From the NCBI RefSeq assembly GCF_001269655.1, contig NZ_LHVE01000008.1, positions 62,001 through 126,000 on the forward strand: a stretch of DNA of 64,000 nucleotides, in the 5' to 3' direction. Made by a program: the position numbers and the translations under genes. Shown one piece after another: positions 27,101-38,929 of the stretch. The first letter of the stretch is position 1; the number at the start of each line of letters is the position of its first letter. The notes below the pieces were generated by a model that was not told the origin of the DNA, ran no database searches, and saw nothing but the letters and a program-made list of their open reading frames with translations. Source of the stretch: Pseudomonas thivervalensis. Lineage in GTDB: Bacteria > Pseudomonadota > Gammaproteobacteria > Pseudomonadales > Pseudomonadaceae.

Positions 27101-27903
27101 CTGACGTTTCGAAACTCTCCCATACAAAGCCCTCCAACACCCAGCCGTTGCTGGACATTCGCGGCCTGCGCAAACAATACGGTCCGCTGGAAGTGCTCAA
27201 GGGCGTTGACCTGAGCATGCAGCGCGGCAATGTGGTCACGCTGATCGGCTCCAGCGGTTCGGGCAAGACCACATTGCTGCGTTGCGTGAACATGCTGGAA
27301 GAATTCCAGGGCGGCCAGATCGTGCTCGACGGCGAGTCCATCGGCTACGACGAGGTGGGCGGCAAGCGTGTGCGCCACCCCGAGAAGGTCATCGCCCGGC
27401 ACCGGGCCATGACCGGCATGGCCTTCCAGCAATTCAACCTGTTCCCGCACCTGACTGCATTGCAGAACGTCACCCTGGGCCTGCTCAAGGTGAAAAAGCT
27501 GCCGAAGGACGAGGCGGTGTCCCTGGCCGAGAAATGGCTGGAGCGGGTCGGCCTGCTGGAACGACGCGACCATTTTCCCGGCCAACTGTCCGGCGGCCAG
27601 CAACAGCGCGTGGCGATTGCCCGTGCGATTGCGATGAACCCCAGCCTGATGCTGTTCGACGAAGTCACTTCGGCCCTGGACCCGGAGCTGGTCGGCGAGG
27701 TGCTGAACGTGATCAAGGGCCTGGCCGAAGACGGCATGACCATGCTGCTGGTGACCCACGAAATGCGCTTCGCCTTCGAGGTCTCCGACAAGATCGTGTT
27801 CATGAACCAGGGGCGCATCGAAGAGCAAGGGCCACCCAAAGAACTGTTCGAGCGACCGCAATCGCCGCGCCTGGCGGAATTCCTCAAGAACACGCGTTTT
27901 TAA
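27097..27903 (+). CDS. ABC transporter ATP-binding protein, polar amino acid type
   Basis: 268 aa. Walker [10 protein letters not shown], signature [19 protein letters not shown], Walker [15 protein letters not shown], switch His in LLVTHEMRF. Energises the two permeases. Coupled to the upstream gene. Confidence 0.95.
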   Translation: MTDVSKLSHTKPSNTQPLLDIRGLRKQYGPLEVLKGVDLSMQRGNVVTLIGSSGSGKTTLLRCVNMLEEFQGGQIVLDGESIGYDEVGGKRVRHPEKVIARHRAMTGMAFQQFNLFPHLTALQNVTLGLLKVKKLPKDEAVSLAEKWLERVGLLERRDHFPGQLSGGQQQRVAIARAIAMNPSLMLFDEVTSALDPELVGEVLNVIKGLAEDGMTMLLVTHEMRFAFEVSDKIVFMNQGRIEEQGPPKELFERPQSPRLAEFLKNTRF

Positions 27904-27928
27904 CTTTCTATTCAATAAGGAGATACCC

Positions 27929-28318
27929 ATGAGCATTACGCGCTACGGCACCGGCAGCACCGCAGGCGGCGGCCAGCCACGGCCCTTCGCCCGCGCCGTG
28001 GAGGCCGATGGCTGGCTGCACGTGTCCGGCCAGGTGCCGGCGGTGAACGGCGAGATCATCGTCGGCGGGATCGTCGAGCAGACCCACCAGACCATGAAGA
28101 ACCTGGTCGCAATCCTCGAAGAGGCCGGCTACGGCCTCGAAGATGTGGTGCGCTGCGGCGTGTGGCTGGAGGATCCACGGGACTTCTGGAGTTTCAACAA
28201 GGTGTTCGGCGAATACTTCAGCCCCGAACACGCCCCGGCCAGGGCCTGCGTACAGGCGAGCATGATGGTCGATTGCAAGGTCGAGATCGATTGCATCGCC
28301 TACAAGAAAAAAAGCTGA
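27929..28318 (+). CDS. RidA family enamine/imine deaminase
   Basis: 129 aa, MSITRYGTGSTAGGGQPRPF...; VSGQVPA and the C-terminal ARACVQASMMVDCKVEIDCI match RidA, including the Arg that positions the imine. RidA hydrolyses 2-aminoacrylate-like products released by PLP dehydratases, which fits the PLP enzyme two genes downstream. AAGGAG before the start, 25 bp after the ATPase. Confidence 0.92.
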   Translation: MSITRYGTGSTAGGGQPRPFARAVEADGWLHVSGQVPAVNGEIIVGGIVEQTHQTMKNLVAILEEAGYGLEDVVRCGVWLEDPRDFWSFNKVFGEYFSPEHAPARACVQASMMVDCKVEIDCIAYKKKS

Positions 28319-28344
28319 ACACGATATTCTGGCAAATTCGCTTC

Positions 28345-28440
28345 TGTGGCGAGGGAGCTTGCTCCCGCTGGCCTGCGCAGCAGGCCCATCTTTTTTGCGA
28401 CTGCTGCGCAGCCGAGCGGGAGCAAGCTCCCTCGCCACAA
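28345..28440. repeat. REP pair, GTGGCGAGGGAGC type
   Basis: Inverted copies between the RidA and IclR genes, inside the presumed operon. Confidence 0.9.
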
Positions 28441-28478
28441 TAAATGCGACTATGAGTGAAATTTCAGGAATCGAAGAC

Positions 28479-29243
28479 ATGACCGAAGACACCATCAAAC
28501 GCCGGGCCCGAGGATTGGATCGGGCGTTCGATATCCTCGATTTCCTCAAGGAAATCGGCCAGCCGCTGCGTCCGAACGATATTGCCAGCGGCATCGGCAG
28601 CCCCAAGTCCACGGTCTATGAACTGGTGGCGTCGCTGCTGGAGCGGCGCATCCTCGAACCGGTGGGCAAGGACGGTCACGTCTACCTGGGCCGCCAGTTG
28701 TATTTCCTCGGGCAGGCGCACCTGCGGCATTTCGACCTGAGCCGTGAGGCTGACCAGGCCTTGCAGGAAATCGTGCGCCAGACCCGGGAAACGGCGCAGA
28801 TGTGTCTGCTCAACGGGCGCAAATACACCGTCGCGCTGATGAAGGAAGGCGAGCGGCATTTCCGCATTTCCTCGGACATCGGTGAAAACGCGCCGATCCC
28901 CTGGACCGCGTCGGGGCGCTTGTTGCTGGCGCACCTGAGTGACCAGCAGATCGTCGACCTGATCGACCCCGACGACTTCATTTTGCCGGACGGCGAGCGC
29001 CTTCCTGTGGAGCGATTTCTCAAGGAAATCCGCCAGGCCGGCCTCGATGGATTTTTCTCCTTCGACAGCGTCGCCGACACCTTCACCCACTGTTTCGCCG
29101 CACCGGTCAAAGACCCTGGCGGCGTGGCCATTGCCACCCTGTGCATCGTCGCGCCACGGGCTGACGCCAAGAACAATTACGCCGACTACCGCCGGGTGCT
29201 GATCGAAAGCGCCAACAACCTGGCCCGTCGCATCAATGAATAG
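28479..29243 (+). CDS. IclR-family transcriptional regulator
   Basis: 254 aa. N-terminal winged helix (LDRAFDILDFLKEIGQPLRP, GSPKSTVYELVASLLER), then the IclR effector domain (NGRKYTVALMKEGERHFRIS ... GENAPIPWTASGRLLLAHLS). ATG 28479 has AGGAA 8 nt upstream; ATG 28452 lacks an RBS. Probably responds to the cluster's substrate or product and acts at the palindrome before the transporter. Confidence 0.92.
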   Translation: MTEDTIKRRARGLDRAFDILDFLKEIGQPLRPNDIASGIGSPKSTVYELVASLLERRILEPVGKDGHVYLGRQLYFLGQAHLRHFDLSREADQALQEIVRQTRETAQMCLLNGRKYTVALMKEGERHFRISSDIGENAPIPWTASGRLLLAHLSDQQIVDLIDPDDFILPDGERLPVERFLKEIRQAGLDGFFSFDSVADTFTHCFAAPVKDPGGVAIATLCIVAPRADAKNNYADYRRVLIESANNLARRINE

Positions 29244-29283
29244 ACAGCAACGGCACTAGCGGCCGTGCGCGAGGAGTTCGAAT

Positions 29284-30501
29284 ATGTCATCTGCCATCCT
29301 TAATGCCGGCGTCGAGAAGGGCGCCGCCACCGTCGGCGCCCACCTGCTAAGGGACGTCAGCCTGCCGGCGCTGGTGCTGCACCGCGCGGCGCTGGAGCAC
29401 AACATCCGTTGGATGCAAGATTTTGTCACCCGCAGCGGTGCCGAACTGGCGCCCCATGGCAAGACCAGCATGACCCCCGCGCTGTTTCGCCGGCAACTGG
29501 AGGCCGGTGCCTGGGGCCTGACCCTCGCCACCGCCGTGCAGACCCGTGCCGCTTACGCCCACGGTGTGCGCCGGGTGTTGATGGCCAATCAACTGGTCGG
29601 CAGACCTAACATGGCGCTGATCGCCGATCTGCTGGTCGACCCGGCGTTCGAATTCCATTGCCTGGTGGATCATCCCGACAGCGTCGCTGACCTGGGCGCT
29701 TACTTCGCCTCGCGCGGTGTGCGGCTCAATGTGATGATCGAGTACGGCGTGGTCGGTGGTCGGTGTGGCTGCCGGACCGAGGCCGAGGTGCTGGCCCTGG
29801 CCGAGGCGATTCGGGCGCAACCGGCGCTGGCGTTGACGGGTATCGAAGGCTACGAAGGGGTGATTCACGGCGACCACGCCATCAGCGGCATTCGCACATT
29901 CGCGGCCTCGCTGGTACGGCTGGCGGTGCAGTTGCAGGACAGCGGTGCCTTTGCCATCGACAAACCGATCATCACCGCCTCGGGGTCGGCCTGGTACGAC
30001 CTGATCGCCGAATCCTTCGAAGCCCAGAATGCCCACGGGCGCTTCCTCAGCGTGCTGCGCCCCGGCAGTTACGTGGCTCACGACCATGGCATTTACAAAG
30101 AGGCCCAGTGCTGCGTACTGGAGCGCCGCAGTGACCTGCACGAAGGCCTGCGCCCGGCCCTGGAAGTCTGGGCCCACGTGCAATCGCTGCCGGAGCCGGG
30201 CTTCGCGGTGATCGCCCTGGGCAAGCGCGACGTCGCCTACGACGCCGGATTGCCGGTGCCGCTCAAGCGCTACCAGCCCGGATCGGACGCGGTGGCGGGT
30301 GACGATGTCAGCGCTTGCAAGGTGACGGCGGTAATGGACCAGCATGCGTTCATGAACGTGGCGGCGGGGGTTGAGCTGCGCGTGGGCGACATTGTTTCGT
30401 TTGGTACTTCACATCCGTGTTTGACGTTCGACAAGTGGCGGGTGGGGTGCCTGGTGGATGAGCAGTTGCGGGTAGTCGAGAGCATGGAGACTTGTTTCTA
30501 A
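29284..30501 (+). CDS. PLP-dependent deaminase, D-threonine aldolase/DSD1 fold; probable D-glucosaminate dehydratase
   Basis: 405 aa, fold-type III (alanine racemase-like barrel). PLP Lys60 in APHGKTSMTP; C-terminal metal pair His377-Pro-Cys379 (GTSHPCLTFDKW) as in eukaryotic-type D-serine dehydratases. Family members eliminate water from or cleave 3-hydroxy D-amino acids. Neighbours are RidA and a KDG kinase. D-glucosaminate dehydratase, known from P. fluorescens, yields 2-keto-3-deoxygluconate, the exact kinase substrate. The fold assignment is firm; the substrate is inference. Alternative: D-serine or D-threonine deaminase. Confidence 0.85.
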   Translation: MSSAILNAGVEKGAATVGAHLLRDVSLPALVLHRAALEHNIRWMQDFVTRSGAELAPHGKTSMTPALFRRQLEAGAWGLTLATAVQTRAAYAHGVRRVLMANQLVGRPNMALIADLLVDPAFEFHCLVDHPDSVADLGAYFASRGVRLNVMIEYGVVGGRCGCRTEAEVLALAEAIRAQPALALTGIEGYEGVIHGDHAISGIRTFAASLVRLAVQLQDSGAFAIDKPIITASGSAWYDLIAESFEAQNAHGRFLSVLRPGSYVAHDHGIYKEAQCCVLERRSDLHEGLRPALEVWAHVQSLPEPGFAVIALGKRDVAYDAGLPVPLKRYQPGSDAVAGDDVSACKVTAVMDQHAFMNVAAGVELRVGDIVSFGTSHPCLTFDKWRVGCLVDEQLRVVESMETCF

Positions 30502-30521
30502 GGCTTGAGACCGAGTCGCGG

Positions 30522-30619
30522 CTATCGCGAGCAAGCTCGCTCCCACAGTGGATTGTTGTGAATACAACATTTGTGATCACCACGATCCCCCTGTGGGAGC
30601 GAGCCTGCTCGCGATAGCG
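30522..30619. repeat. REP pair, GTGGGAGCGAGC type, divergent
   Basis: CTATCGCGAGCAAGCTCGCT ... GGAGCGAGCCTGCTCGCGAT between the PLP enzyme and the kinase. Confidence 0.9.
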
Positions 30620-30654
30620 GCCTGCCAGACACCACCGAACCATCAGGAACATCC

Positions 30655-31572
30655 ATGAGCAACCCCAAACCCCGCATCGCCCTGATCGGCGAATGCATGA
30701 TCGAACTGCAACAACGCGCCGACGGCAGCCTGCTGCAAAGCTTCGGCGGCGACACCCTGAACACCGCGGTGTACCTGTCCCGGGCCTTGGGCGACAGCGG
30801 CGCGGTGGATTATGTCACCGCCCTGGGCGACGACAGTTTCAGCGATGCCATGTGTGAGCGCTGGGCCGAAGAAAACATCGGGCTGCAAAGGGTCCAACGC
30901 TTGCCTGGACGCCTGCCGGGCCTGTATTGCATCCAGACCGATGCGGCGGGTGAGCGGCGATTCCTCTACTGGCGTAACGAAGCGGCGGTGCGTGAGTGTT
31001 TTACTACCCCGGCCGCCGGACCGATCCTGGCCGCATTGCCGGATTACGATGTGCTGTATTTCAGCGGCGTCACCCTGGCGGTGCTCGGTGAGCAAGGACG
31101 TGGCAAGCTTCTGGAAACCCTGGTTGAGGCGCGCCGACGCGGGGCCCAGGTGGTGTTCGACAATAATTTCCGGCCGAGACTCTGGGCTTCGATCGAGGCG
31201 GCGCGAGTGGCGTATCGCAGCGTATTGCCTTACGTGGAGCTGGCGCTGTTGACCGTGGAAGACGAGCAGGCGTTGTTCGGTCATGCCGACAGCGAGGCGG
31301 TGTTCGCCGCCTATGCGCAGCTCGGCACGCCCGAGGTGGTGCTCAAGCGGGGTGCCGAGGCCTGTTTGATTCGTTGCGATGGGCAGTCGTATGAGGTGCC
31401 AGCCGTGCGGGTTGAGCACGTCGTTGACACCACGGCGGCGGGAGATTCATTCAGCGCCGCGTACCTGGCGAGCCGCTTGCTGGGCGGCAGCCCGGTGGAG
31501 GCGGCAGAGGCGGGGCATCGGTTGGCGAGCCGGGTGATCCAGGTGCCGGGGGCGTTGATTCCCAAGGACTGA
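30655..31572 (+). CDS. kdgK: 2-dehydro-3-deoxygluconokinase (PfkB family)
   Basis: 305 aa. Very close to E. coli KdgK along its length: IALIGECMIEL, FGGDTLNTAVYLSRAL, RLPGLYCIQTDAAGERRFLY, VFDNNFRPRLW, VVLKRGAEACL and DTTAAGDSFSAAYL (anion hole and catalytic Asp). Phosphorylates KDG to KDPG for the Entner-Doudoroff aldolase. The REP pair before it could separate it from the operon, but order and spacing suggest the same pathway. Confidence 0.92.
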   Translation: MSNPKPRIALIGECMIELQQRADGSLLQSFGGDTLNTAVYLSRALGDSGAVDYVTALGDDSFSDAMCERWAEENIGLQRVQRLPGRLPGLYCIQTDAAGERRFLYWRNEAAVRECFTTPAAGPILAALPDYDVLYFSGVTLAVLGEQGRGKLLETLVEARRRGAQVVFDNNFRPRLWASIEAARVAYRSVLPYVELALLTVEDEQALFGHADSEAVFAAYAQLGTPEVVLKRGAEACLIRCDGQSYEVPAVRVEHVVDTTAAGDSFSAAYLASRLLGGSPVEAAEAGHRLASRVIQVPGALIPKD

Positions 31573-31599
31573 CATCCCCTGGAAATCAGGCGATGCCTT

Positions 31600-31693
31600 T
31601 GTGGCGAGGGAGCTTGCTCCCGCTCGGCTGCGTAGCAGTCGCAAAAATGGGCCTGCTGCGCAGGCCAGCGGGAGCAAGCTCCCTCGCCACAAG
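31600..31693. repeat. REP pair, GTGGCGAGGGAGC type
   Basis: Inverted copies between convergent kdgK and the parvulin gene. Confidence 0.9.
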
Positions 31694-31719
31694 GGGTCGG
31701 TTCACGGGCCGGAACCGCT

Positions 31720-31995
31720 TCAATCCCGGTAGAACACCTGCACCAGGTGATAGCCGAACTTGCTCTTGATCGGCCCATGCACCACCCGCAGCGGCTTCTT
31801 GAAAATCACCGCATCGATCGCGCCGACCATCTGCCCCGGCCGTACTTCGCCGAGGTCGCCGCCGCGCTTGCCCGAGGGGCAGGTGGAGTATTTCTTGGCC
31901 AGCACATCGAACGCTTCGCCCTTGGCGATGCGTTGCTTGAGCTGTTCGGCTTCTTCGGCGGTTTTCACCAGGATATGGCGGGCTTGGGCTTTCAT
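31720..31995 (-). CDS. Small parvulin peptidyl-prolyl isomerase
   Basis: 91 aa, MKAQARHILVKTAEEAEQLK... ending FGYHLVQVFYRD: a single rotamase domain like E. coli PpiC, with no signal peptide (cytoplasmic). A second, distinct parvulin gene is at 47973-48254. Confidence 0.93.
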   Translation of the reverse strand: MKAQARHILVKTAEEAEQLKQRIAKGEAFDVLAKKYSTCPSGKRGGDLGEVRPGQMVGAIDAVIFKKPLRVVHGPIKSKFGYHLVQVFYRD

Positions 31996-32043
31996 TGCTG
32001 CGGTGACCTGAACGGTGCGACGGGGTGGCGATTATGCCTCATG

Positions 32044-34581
32044 TCAGTTGCCATGGTTGATCATCGTCCGAATCTTGTTGGCCAGCAGATCGAGGGTGAA
32101 GGGCTTGGCGACCATGTCCATGCCTTGTTCGAGGAACCCCTGGCGTTCGGCGGCCTTCTGCGCGTAACCGGTCATGAACAGCACTTTTAGCCCTGGGCGG
32201 TGCTGCCGGGCGATTTCCGCCAGTTGCCGGCCATTCATGCCCGGTAGCCCGACGTCAGTCACCAACAGGTCGATGCGCTGGTCCGACTCAAGCGTGGGCA
32301 GGGCCGTCATGGCGTCCCGGGCCTCGAGGGCGGTGTAGCCCAGCGTCTGCAGCAGGTCGAGCACCAGCATGCGCACCGCGGGTTCGTCTTCCACCAGCAA
32401 CACGGTTTCTCCGGCGATGGCCGGCGGTACCTCGACCGACTCGGGCGTCGTCGATTGTTGAGCGGGCGAAACGTGCAAGCGCGGCAAGTACAGCTGCACC
32501 CGCGTGCCCTGGCCCGGCACACTGTCCAGGTTGAGGTGCCCACCGGACTGTTGGGCGAACCCGTAGATCATCGACAAGCCCAGGCCGGTGCCCTGGCCGA
32601 TGGGCTTGGTGGTGAAGAACGGGTCGAAGGCCTTGGCCAGCACGGCGGGGGTCATGCCGCTGCCGTTGTCGCTGACGGCGATCATCACGTAGTCGCCGGC
32701 CTTGACCGGTTCCAGGGTGTTGATGTCGGTACCGTCGAGATAGACATTGGCGGTTTCGACGATCAATTCGCCGCCGTCGGGCATGGCGTCCCGGGCGTTG
32801 ATCACCAGGTTGAGCAGGGCATTTTCCAACTGACTCGCATCGGTGCTGACCGGCCATAGCTCGTTGGCCAGTTGCAGCCGCAGCACGATGTGATCGCCGG
32901 TGGTCCGGCTCAGCAGGTCTTCGAGCGAGCGCACCAACTCGTTGGCGTCCAGCGGTTTGCGGTCCAGGGACTGGCGGCGGGAAAACGCCAGCAACCGATG
33001 GGTCAAGGCCGCGGCGCGGTTGGCCGAGGACACCGCCGCTTCGGTGAAACGGCCGATCTCGGCGGCACGGCCAGCGGCGATATAGCGTTGCATCAGGTCC
33101 AGGCTGCCGAGGATGCCGGTCAGCATGTTGTTGAAGTCATGGGCAATGCCCCCGGTGAGCTGGCCCACGGCTTCCATTTTCTGCGCATGGCGCAGGGCTT
33201 CTTCGGCGCGCTCGCGTTCGAACATCTCGCCTTGCAGCCGGTGATTGGCCTCGGCCAACTGCTGGGTCCGGGCGATGACCCGTTCCTCCAGCGTTTCGTT
33301 GAGGTTGCGCAGGGCTTCCTCGGTCTTGCGGCTCTCGGTTTCGTCGATCACGAAGATGTAGAAGCCGTTCACGGCACCGTCCGCGCCGTGGCGGGGCAGG
33401 TAGTTGATCAGCGAATGGCGTGGGCGACCGTCGCGATGGTCCATCTGCACGGTGAAACTGCACGGCTTGCCGGCCAGGGCGTCGGCGATCTGCTGGGCGC
33501 GGGCGGCATAGGCCTCTTCGCCGAGCACTTCGCGGATGGTTTTGCCGTAGAGCTCCTGCGGGGTCATGCCGTACCAGTCCAGGTAGGCACTGTTGTTCAG
33601 CCGGAAACGCTCTTCGCGGTCCACGTAGCTGATGAGGATCGGCATGGCGTTGATGATCAGCTGCAGCTCGGTCTGGCTCTGGCGCAAGGCTTGCTCGGTG
33701 CGCTTGCGTTCGGTCAGGTCCAGGGCCGCACCCAGAAAACGCTTGGGCCGGCCGTGGCGGTCCTTGTAGCACCGGCCGCGCACGTACACCCAGCGCAACT
33801 CGTTGTCGGGTTGCAGCAGCCGGTATTCCTCGGCGTACTCGGTGCCGTGGGTGATGCAGTGCTTGATGCTGCGGGCAACCATTGCCCGGTCCTCGGGGTG
33901 CACGCCTTCGAGGTAGGCGCTGATGGGCAGTTGGCGCGACAGGTTCGGATCGACGCCGTGCAGCAAAGCGAAATGCGCGTCGGCAATGAAACGGTCTTCG
34001 CTGATGTCCCAATCCCAGGTGCCCAGCGCGTCGGCGGCGGCCAGGGCCAACTGCAGGCGTTCTTCGCTTTCGTGCTGGGCCTTGAGACTGGCCTCGGAGC
34101 GCCGTTCGAACTCCATGGCCAGGCGGCGCCGTTCGCTGGTCTCGATGGCGGTGACCAGGATGCCGGCGACGCTACCGCTTTCGTCACGCACCGGGCTGTA
34201 GGTCAGGTCCAGCCAGACATCGCAGAGGCGGCCGGAGAAGGGCACGCGCCATTGCTGGTCGCGGCAGGTGTGGGTCTGGCCCTGCAACACGCGCTGATAA
34301 ATCCCTTCGGTCGTGCCTTTGAGTTCGGGCCATGCCGCATGGGTCGGCTGGCCAAACGCCCGGGGGTGTTTGTCACCGGCCAGTCGGCCGAAGGCGTCGT
34401 TGTAGAGGTGGGACAGTTGCTCGCCCCACAGCAAGGCCATGGGCATGGGCGAATGGAGCACGATGTCCACGGCGCTGCGCAGGCTCTGGGGCCAGTTTCG
34501 GGCGCTGCCCAGTGGGGTCTGGGCCCAATCCACCTGGTTGACCAGGCGCTGTGTATCGCTGCCGGCGGGTGTCGCGTTCAT
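32044..34581 (-). CDS. Multi-PAS hybrid sensor histidine kinase
   Basis: 845 aa, no obvious membrane segment. Order: N-terminal PAS-like domain, PAS/PAC ([20 protein letters not shown]), PAS ([20 protein letters not shown]), coiled coil ([20 protein letters not shown]), HisKA with the phospho-acceptor His in [11 protein letters not shown], HATPase with [10 protein letters not shown] and [10 protein letters not shown], and a C-terminal receiver with [13 protein letters not shown]. Start ATG at 34581 chosen over the GTG directly before it. No adjacent response regulator, so output goes through another protein or the attached receiver. Signal unknown. Confidence 0.92.
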   Translation of the reverse strand: MNATPAGSDTQRLVNQVDWAQTPLGSARNWPQSLRSAVDIVLHSPMPMALLWGEQLSHLYNDAFGRLAGDKHPRAFGQPTHAAWPELKGTTEGIYQRVLQGQTHTCRDQQWRVPFSGRLCDVWLDLTYSPVRDESGSVAGILVTAIETSERRRLAMEFERRSEASLKAQHESEERLQLALAAADALGTWDWDISEDRFIADAHFALLHGVDPNLSRQLPISAYLEGVHPEDRAMVARSIKHCITHGTEYAEEYRLLQPDNELRWVYVRGRCYKDRHGRPKRFLGAALDLTERKRTEQALRQSQTELQLIINAMPILISYVDREERFRLNNSAYLDWYGMTPQELYGKTIREVLGEEAYAARAQQIADALAGKPCSFTVQMDHRDGRPRHSLINYLPRHGADGAVNGFYIFVIDETESRKTEEALRNLNETLEERVIARTQQLAEANHRLQGEMFERERAEEALRHAQKMEAVGQLTGGIAHDFNNMLTGILGSLDLMQRYIAAGRAAEIGRFTEAAVSSANRAAALTHRLLAFSRRQSLDRKPLDANELVRSLEDLLSRTTGDHIVLRLQLANELWPVSTDASQLENALLNLVINARDAMPDGGELIVETANVYLDGTDINTLEPVKAGDYVMIAVSDNGSGMTPAVLAKAFDPFFTTKPIGQGTGLGLSMIYGFAQQSGGHLNLDSVPGQGTRVQLYLPRLHVSPAQQSTTPESVEVPPAIAGETVLLVEDEPAVRMLVLDLLQTLGYTALEARDAMTALPTLESDQRIDLLVTDVGLPGMNGRQLAEIARQHRPGLKVLFMTGYAQKAAERQGFLEQGMDMVAKPFTLDLLANKIRTMINHGN

Positions 34582-34713
34582 CACGTGGCCCCTGGCTGTC
34601 GTGTCTGTACCACGGCGTCTACTATCCTTTGAGGAAGGTAAATGCGAGAGGGGCTGAAAGATTTCATGTTCGGCTCAGCTTGTTTCATTGATGTCTCGCG
34701 GAAGTTTCAGTCC

Positions 34714-35832
34714 ATGGAAATCGATCCGTTGTTGCGAATCCTGGCGAGCCAGAATGGTTCCGACCTCTACATGTCCACGGGCGCACCGCCGTGCGCGCGT
34801 TTCGAGGGGGTGCTCAAACCCTTGGCTAACGAGGCCTTCAAAGTCGGCGACATTGCCCGGCTCGCCGAGTCTTTGATGGACGCCGAACAGCGCCTTGAGT
34901 TCGATCGGGAACTGGAAATGAACCTGGCGATCTCCCTGGCGGGCGTCGGGCGGTTCCGGGTCAATATCTTCAAGCAGCGTAACGACGTGTCCATGGTGAT
35001 CCGCAACGTCAAGCTGGACATCCCGCGCTTCGAAGACCTGAAACTGCCCCGGGTGTTGTTGGACACCATCATGCAGAAACAGGGGCTGATGCTGTTCGTC
35101 GGCGCGACTGGCTCGGGCAAGTCGACCTCCCTGGCGGCGCTGATCGATTACCGCAATCGCAACAGCAGCGGCCACATCATCACCATCGAGGACCCGGTGG
35201 AGTATATCCATCGGCACAAGAAATCCATCATCAACCAACGGGAAGTCGGTGTCGACACCCGCAGTTTCCACGCGGCGCTGAAAAACACCCTGCGCCAGGC
35301 GCCGGATGTGGTGCTGATCGGCGAGATCCGCGACCGGGAAACCATGGAGCATGCCCTGGCGTTCGCCGACACCGGGCACCTGGTGATTTCCACCTTGCAT
35401 GCCCATAACGCCAACCAGGCCCTGGACCGGGTGATCAATTTTTTCCCGGAAGAGCGCCGGCCGCAGTTGCTGAACGACCTGGGCAACAACCTCAAGGCCT
35501 TCGTTTCCCAGCGCCTGGTGCGTACCCGCGCGGGTCAGCGGCGGGCGGCGGTGGAGGTCATGCTGGGTTCACCGACGGTGGCCGACCTGATCCGGCGCAA
35601 CGAACTCGGTGAGCTCAAGTCCATCATGGAGAAGTCGGAGGAACTGGGGATGCAAACCTTTGACCAGGCGCTGTTCGACCTGGTGGTCGAAGGCGCCATC
35701 GATGAAGAAGAAGCGCTGAAAAATGCCGACTCGGCGAACAACCTGCGATTGCGTTTGAAGCTGCATACCGAGTCGGGGGCGGCGGCGCCACCGTCTGATC
35801 CGGCGGCGGGTGAGTGGGGGTTGATGGATTGA
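34714..35832 (+). CDS. PilT/PilU-family retraction-type ATPase
   Basis: 372 aa. MEIDPLLRILASQNGSDLYM, Walker A GATGSGKST at 130-138, GHIITIEDPVEYIH (Asp box), IGEIRDRETMEHALAFADTG (Walker B) and STLHAHNANQALDRVINFFP. It resembles PilU more than PilT. No other pilus genes are in the window. ATG 34714 chosen by homology; an in-frame ATG 72 bp upstream is possible. Confidence 0.9.
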   Translation: MEIDPLLRILASQNGSDLYMSTGAPPCARFEGVLKPLANEAFKVGDIARLAESLMDAEQRLEFDRELEMNLAISLAGVGRFRVNIFKQRNDVSMVIRNVKLDIPRFEDLKLPRVLLDTIMQKQGLMLFVGATGSGKSTSLAALIDYRNRNSSGHIITIEDPVEYIHRHKKSIINQREVGVDTRSFHAALKNTLRQAPDVVLIGEIRDRETMEHALAFADTGHLVISTLHAHNANQALDRVINFFPEERRPQLLNDLGNNLKAFVSQRLVRTRAGQRRAAVEVMLGSPTVADLIRRNELGELKSIMEKSEELGMQTFDQALFDLVVEGAIDEEEALKNADSANNLRLRLKLHTESGAAAPPSDPAAGEWGLMD

Positions 35833-35849
35833 TCGGGTCGGGCACGGCC

Positions 35850-35983
35850 TTGTGGCGAGGGGATTTATCCCCGTTGGGCTGCGAAGCAGCCCTAAAACCT
35901 GCTATCTCGGTGTGTCAGACAGAGTGAGTTGACTGAGTGTAGGACTGCTGCGCAGCCCAGCGGGGATAAATCCCCTCGCCACA
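35850..35983. repeat. REP pair, GTGGCGAGGGGATTTATCCC variant
   Basis: TTGTGGCGAGGGGATTTATC and its inverse, about 85 bp apart, with GCTGCGAAGCAGCC and GGCTGCGCAGCAG halves inside. Same end sequence as the GTGGCGAGGGAGC family but with a different stem tip. Confidence 0.88.
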
Positions 35984-35996
35984 GGAGCTATTGTGC

Positions 35997-37952
<1,956 letters not shown>

Positions 37953-38021
37953 GGGGTGCCTCTTGTTTTTTCGGGCTTATAAGCATTGCAGCACAAGGCG
38001 TTATTTATGGCGAGAACCGCT

Positions 38022-38115
38022 TCTGTGGCGAGGGAGCTTGCTCCCGCTCGGCTGCGTAGCGGCCGCCTGTCGGGCCTGCTGCGCAGTCCAGCGGGAGCAA
38101 GCTCCCTCGCCACAA
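38022..38115. repeat. REP pair, GTGGCGAGGGAGC type
   Basis: Inverted copies between bdhA and aacS. Confidence 0.9.
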
Positions 38116-38144
38116 AGAGCGTGCTCGCCACAGAGCTCGCGGCG

Positions 38145-38921
38145 TTACTGGGCCAACCACCCACCATCGATATTCCACGCCGCCCCCCGCACCTGGCTCC
38201 CGGCCTCGCTGCACAGGAACAGCACCAGTTCCCCCAGTTGCGGCGGGGTGACGAATTCCAGGGACGGTTGTTTCTCGGCCAGCAGGTCATGCTGGGCCTG
38301 TTGCGGGTCGACGCCGCTGGCAATGCGGTCGTCGATCTGTTTTTGCACCAGCGGCGTCAGCACCCAGCCCGGGCAGATGGCGTTGCAGGTCACGTTGCTG
38401 GTGGCAGTCTCCAGCCCAACCACCTTGGTCAGGCCGATCACCCCATGCTTGGCCGCGACATACGCCGCCTTGCCCACCGAACCCACCTGACCATGCACCG
38501 AGGCGATATTGACGATCCGTCCCCAGCCCTTGGCCCGCATGCCTGGCAGGCTCAGGCGGGTGGCGTGAAACACCGAGGACAGGTTGATGGCAATGATCGA
38601 ATCCCAACGCTCCACCGGGAACTCTTCCACGGCGGCCACGTGCTGGATCCCGGCGTTATTCACCAGGATATCCACGCCACCGAACTCGCGCTCGGCGTAG
38701 GCGAGCATGTCGGCGATCTGCGTCGGGTCGCTGACATCGGCCGGATGATGGCCGACCTTGCCGCCGAACTGTTTCACCTCGGCGATCACCGTCGAGGCGT
38801 CGCCGAAGCCGTTGAGGATCAGGTTGGCCCCGGCCTTGGCCAGGCTCAGGGCAATGCCCAGGCCGATGCCGCTGGTAGAACCGGTGACCAGGGCGGTCTT
38901 GCCCGAAAGAGGGGTTGTCAT
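38145..38921 (-). CDS. bdhA: D-3-hydroxybutyrate dehydrogenase
   Basis: 258 aa short-chain dehydrogenase. NAD-binding TGSTSGIGLGIA, NNAGIQHVAAVEEFP, catalytic Tyr-Lys in KAAYVAAKHGV, IVNIASVHG. The length and the HVA and FP residues match BdhA. Oxidises D-3-hydroxybutyrate to acetoacetate. Its start lies 8 bp after the end of the permease gene. Confidence 0.93.
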   Translation of the reverse strand: MTTPLSGKTALVTGSTSGIGLGIALSLAKAGANLILNGFGDASTVIAEVKQFGGKVGHHPADVSDPTQIADMLAYAEREFGGVDILVNNAGIQHVAAVEEFPVERWDSIIAINLSSVFHATRLSLPGMRAKGWGRIVNIASVHGQVGSVGKAAYVAAKHGVIGLTKVVGLETATSNVTCNAICPGWVLTPLVQKQIDDRIASGVDPQQAQHDLLAEKQPSLEFVTPPQLGELVLFLCSEAGSQVRGAAWNIDGGWLAQ

Positions 38922-38929
38922 GGGGAACC

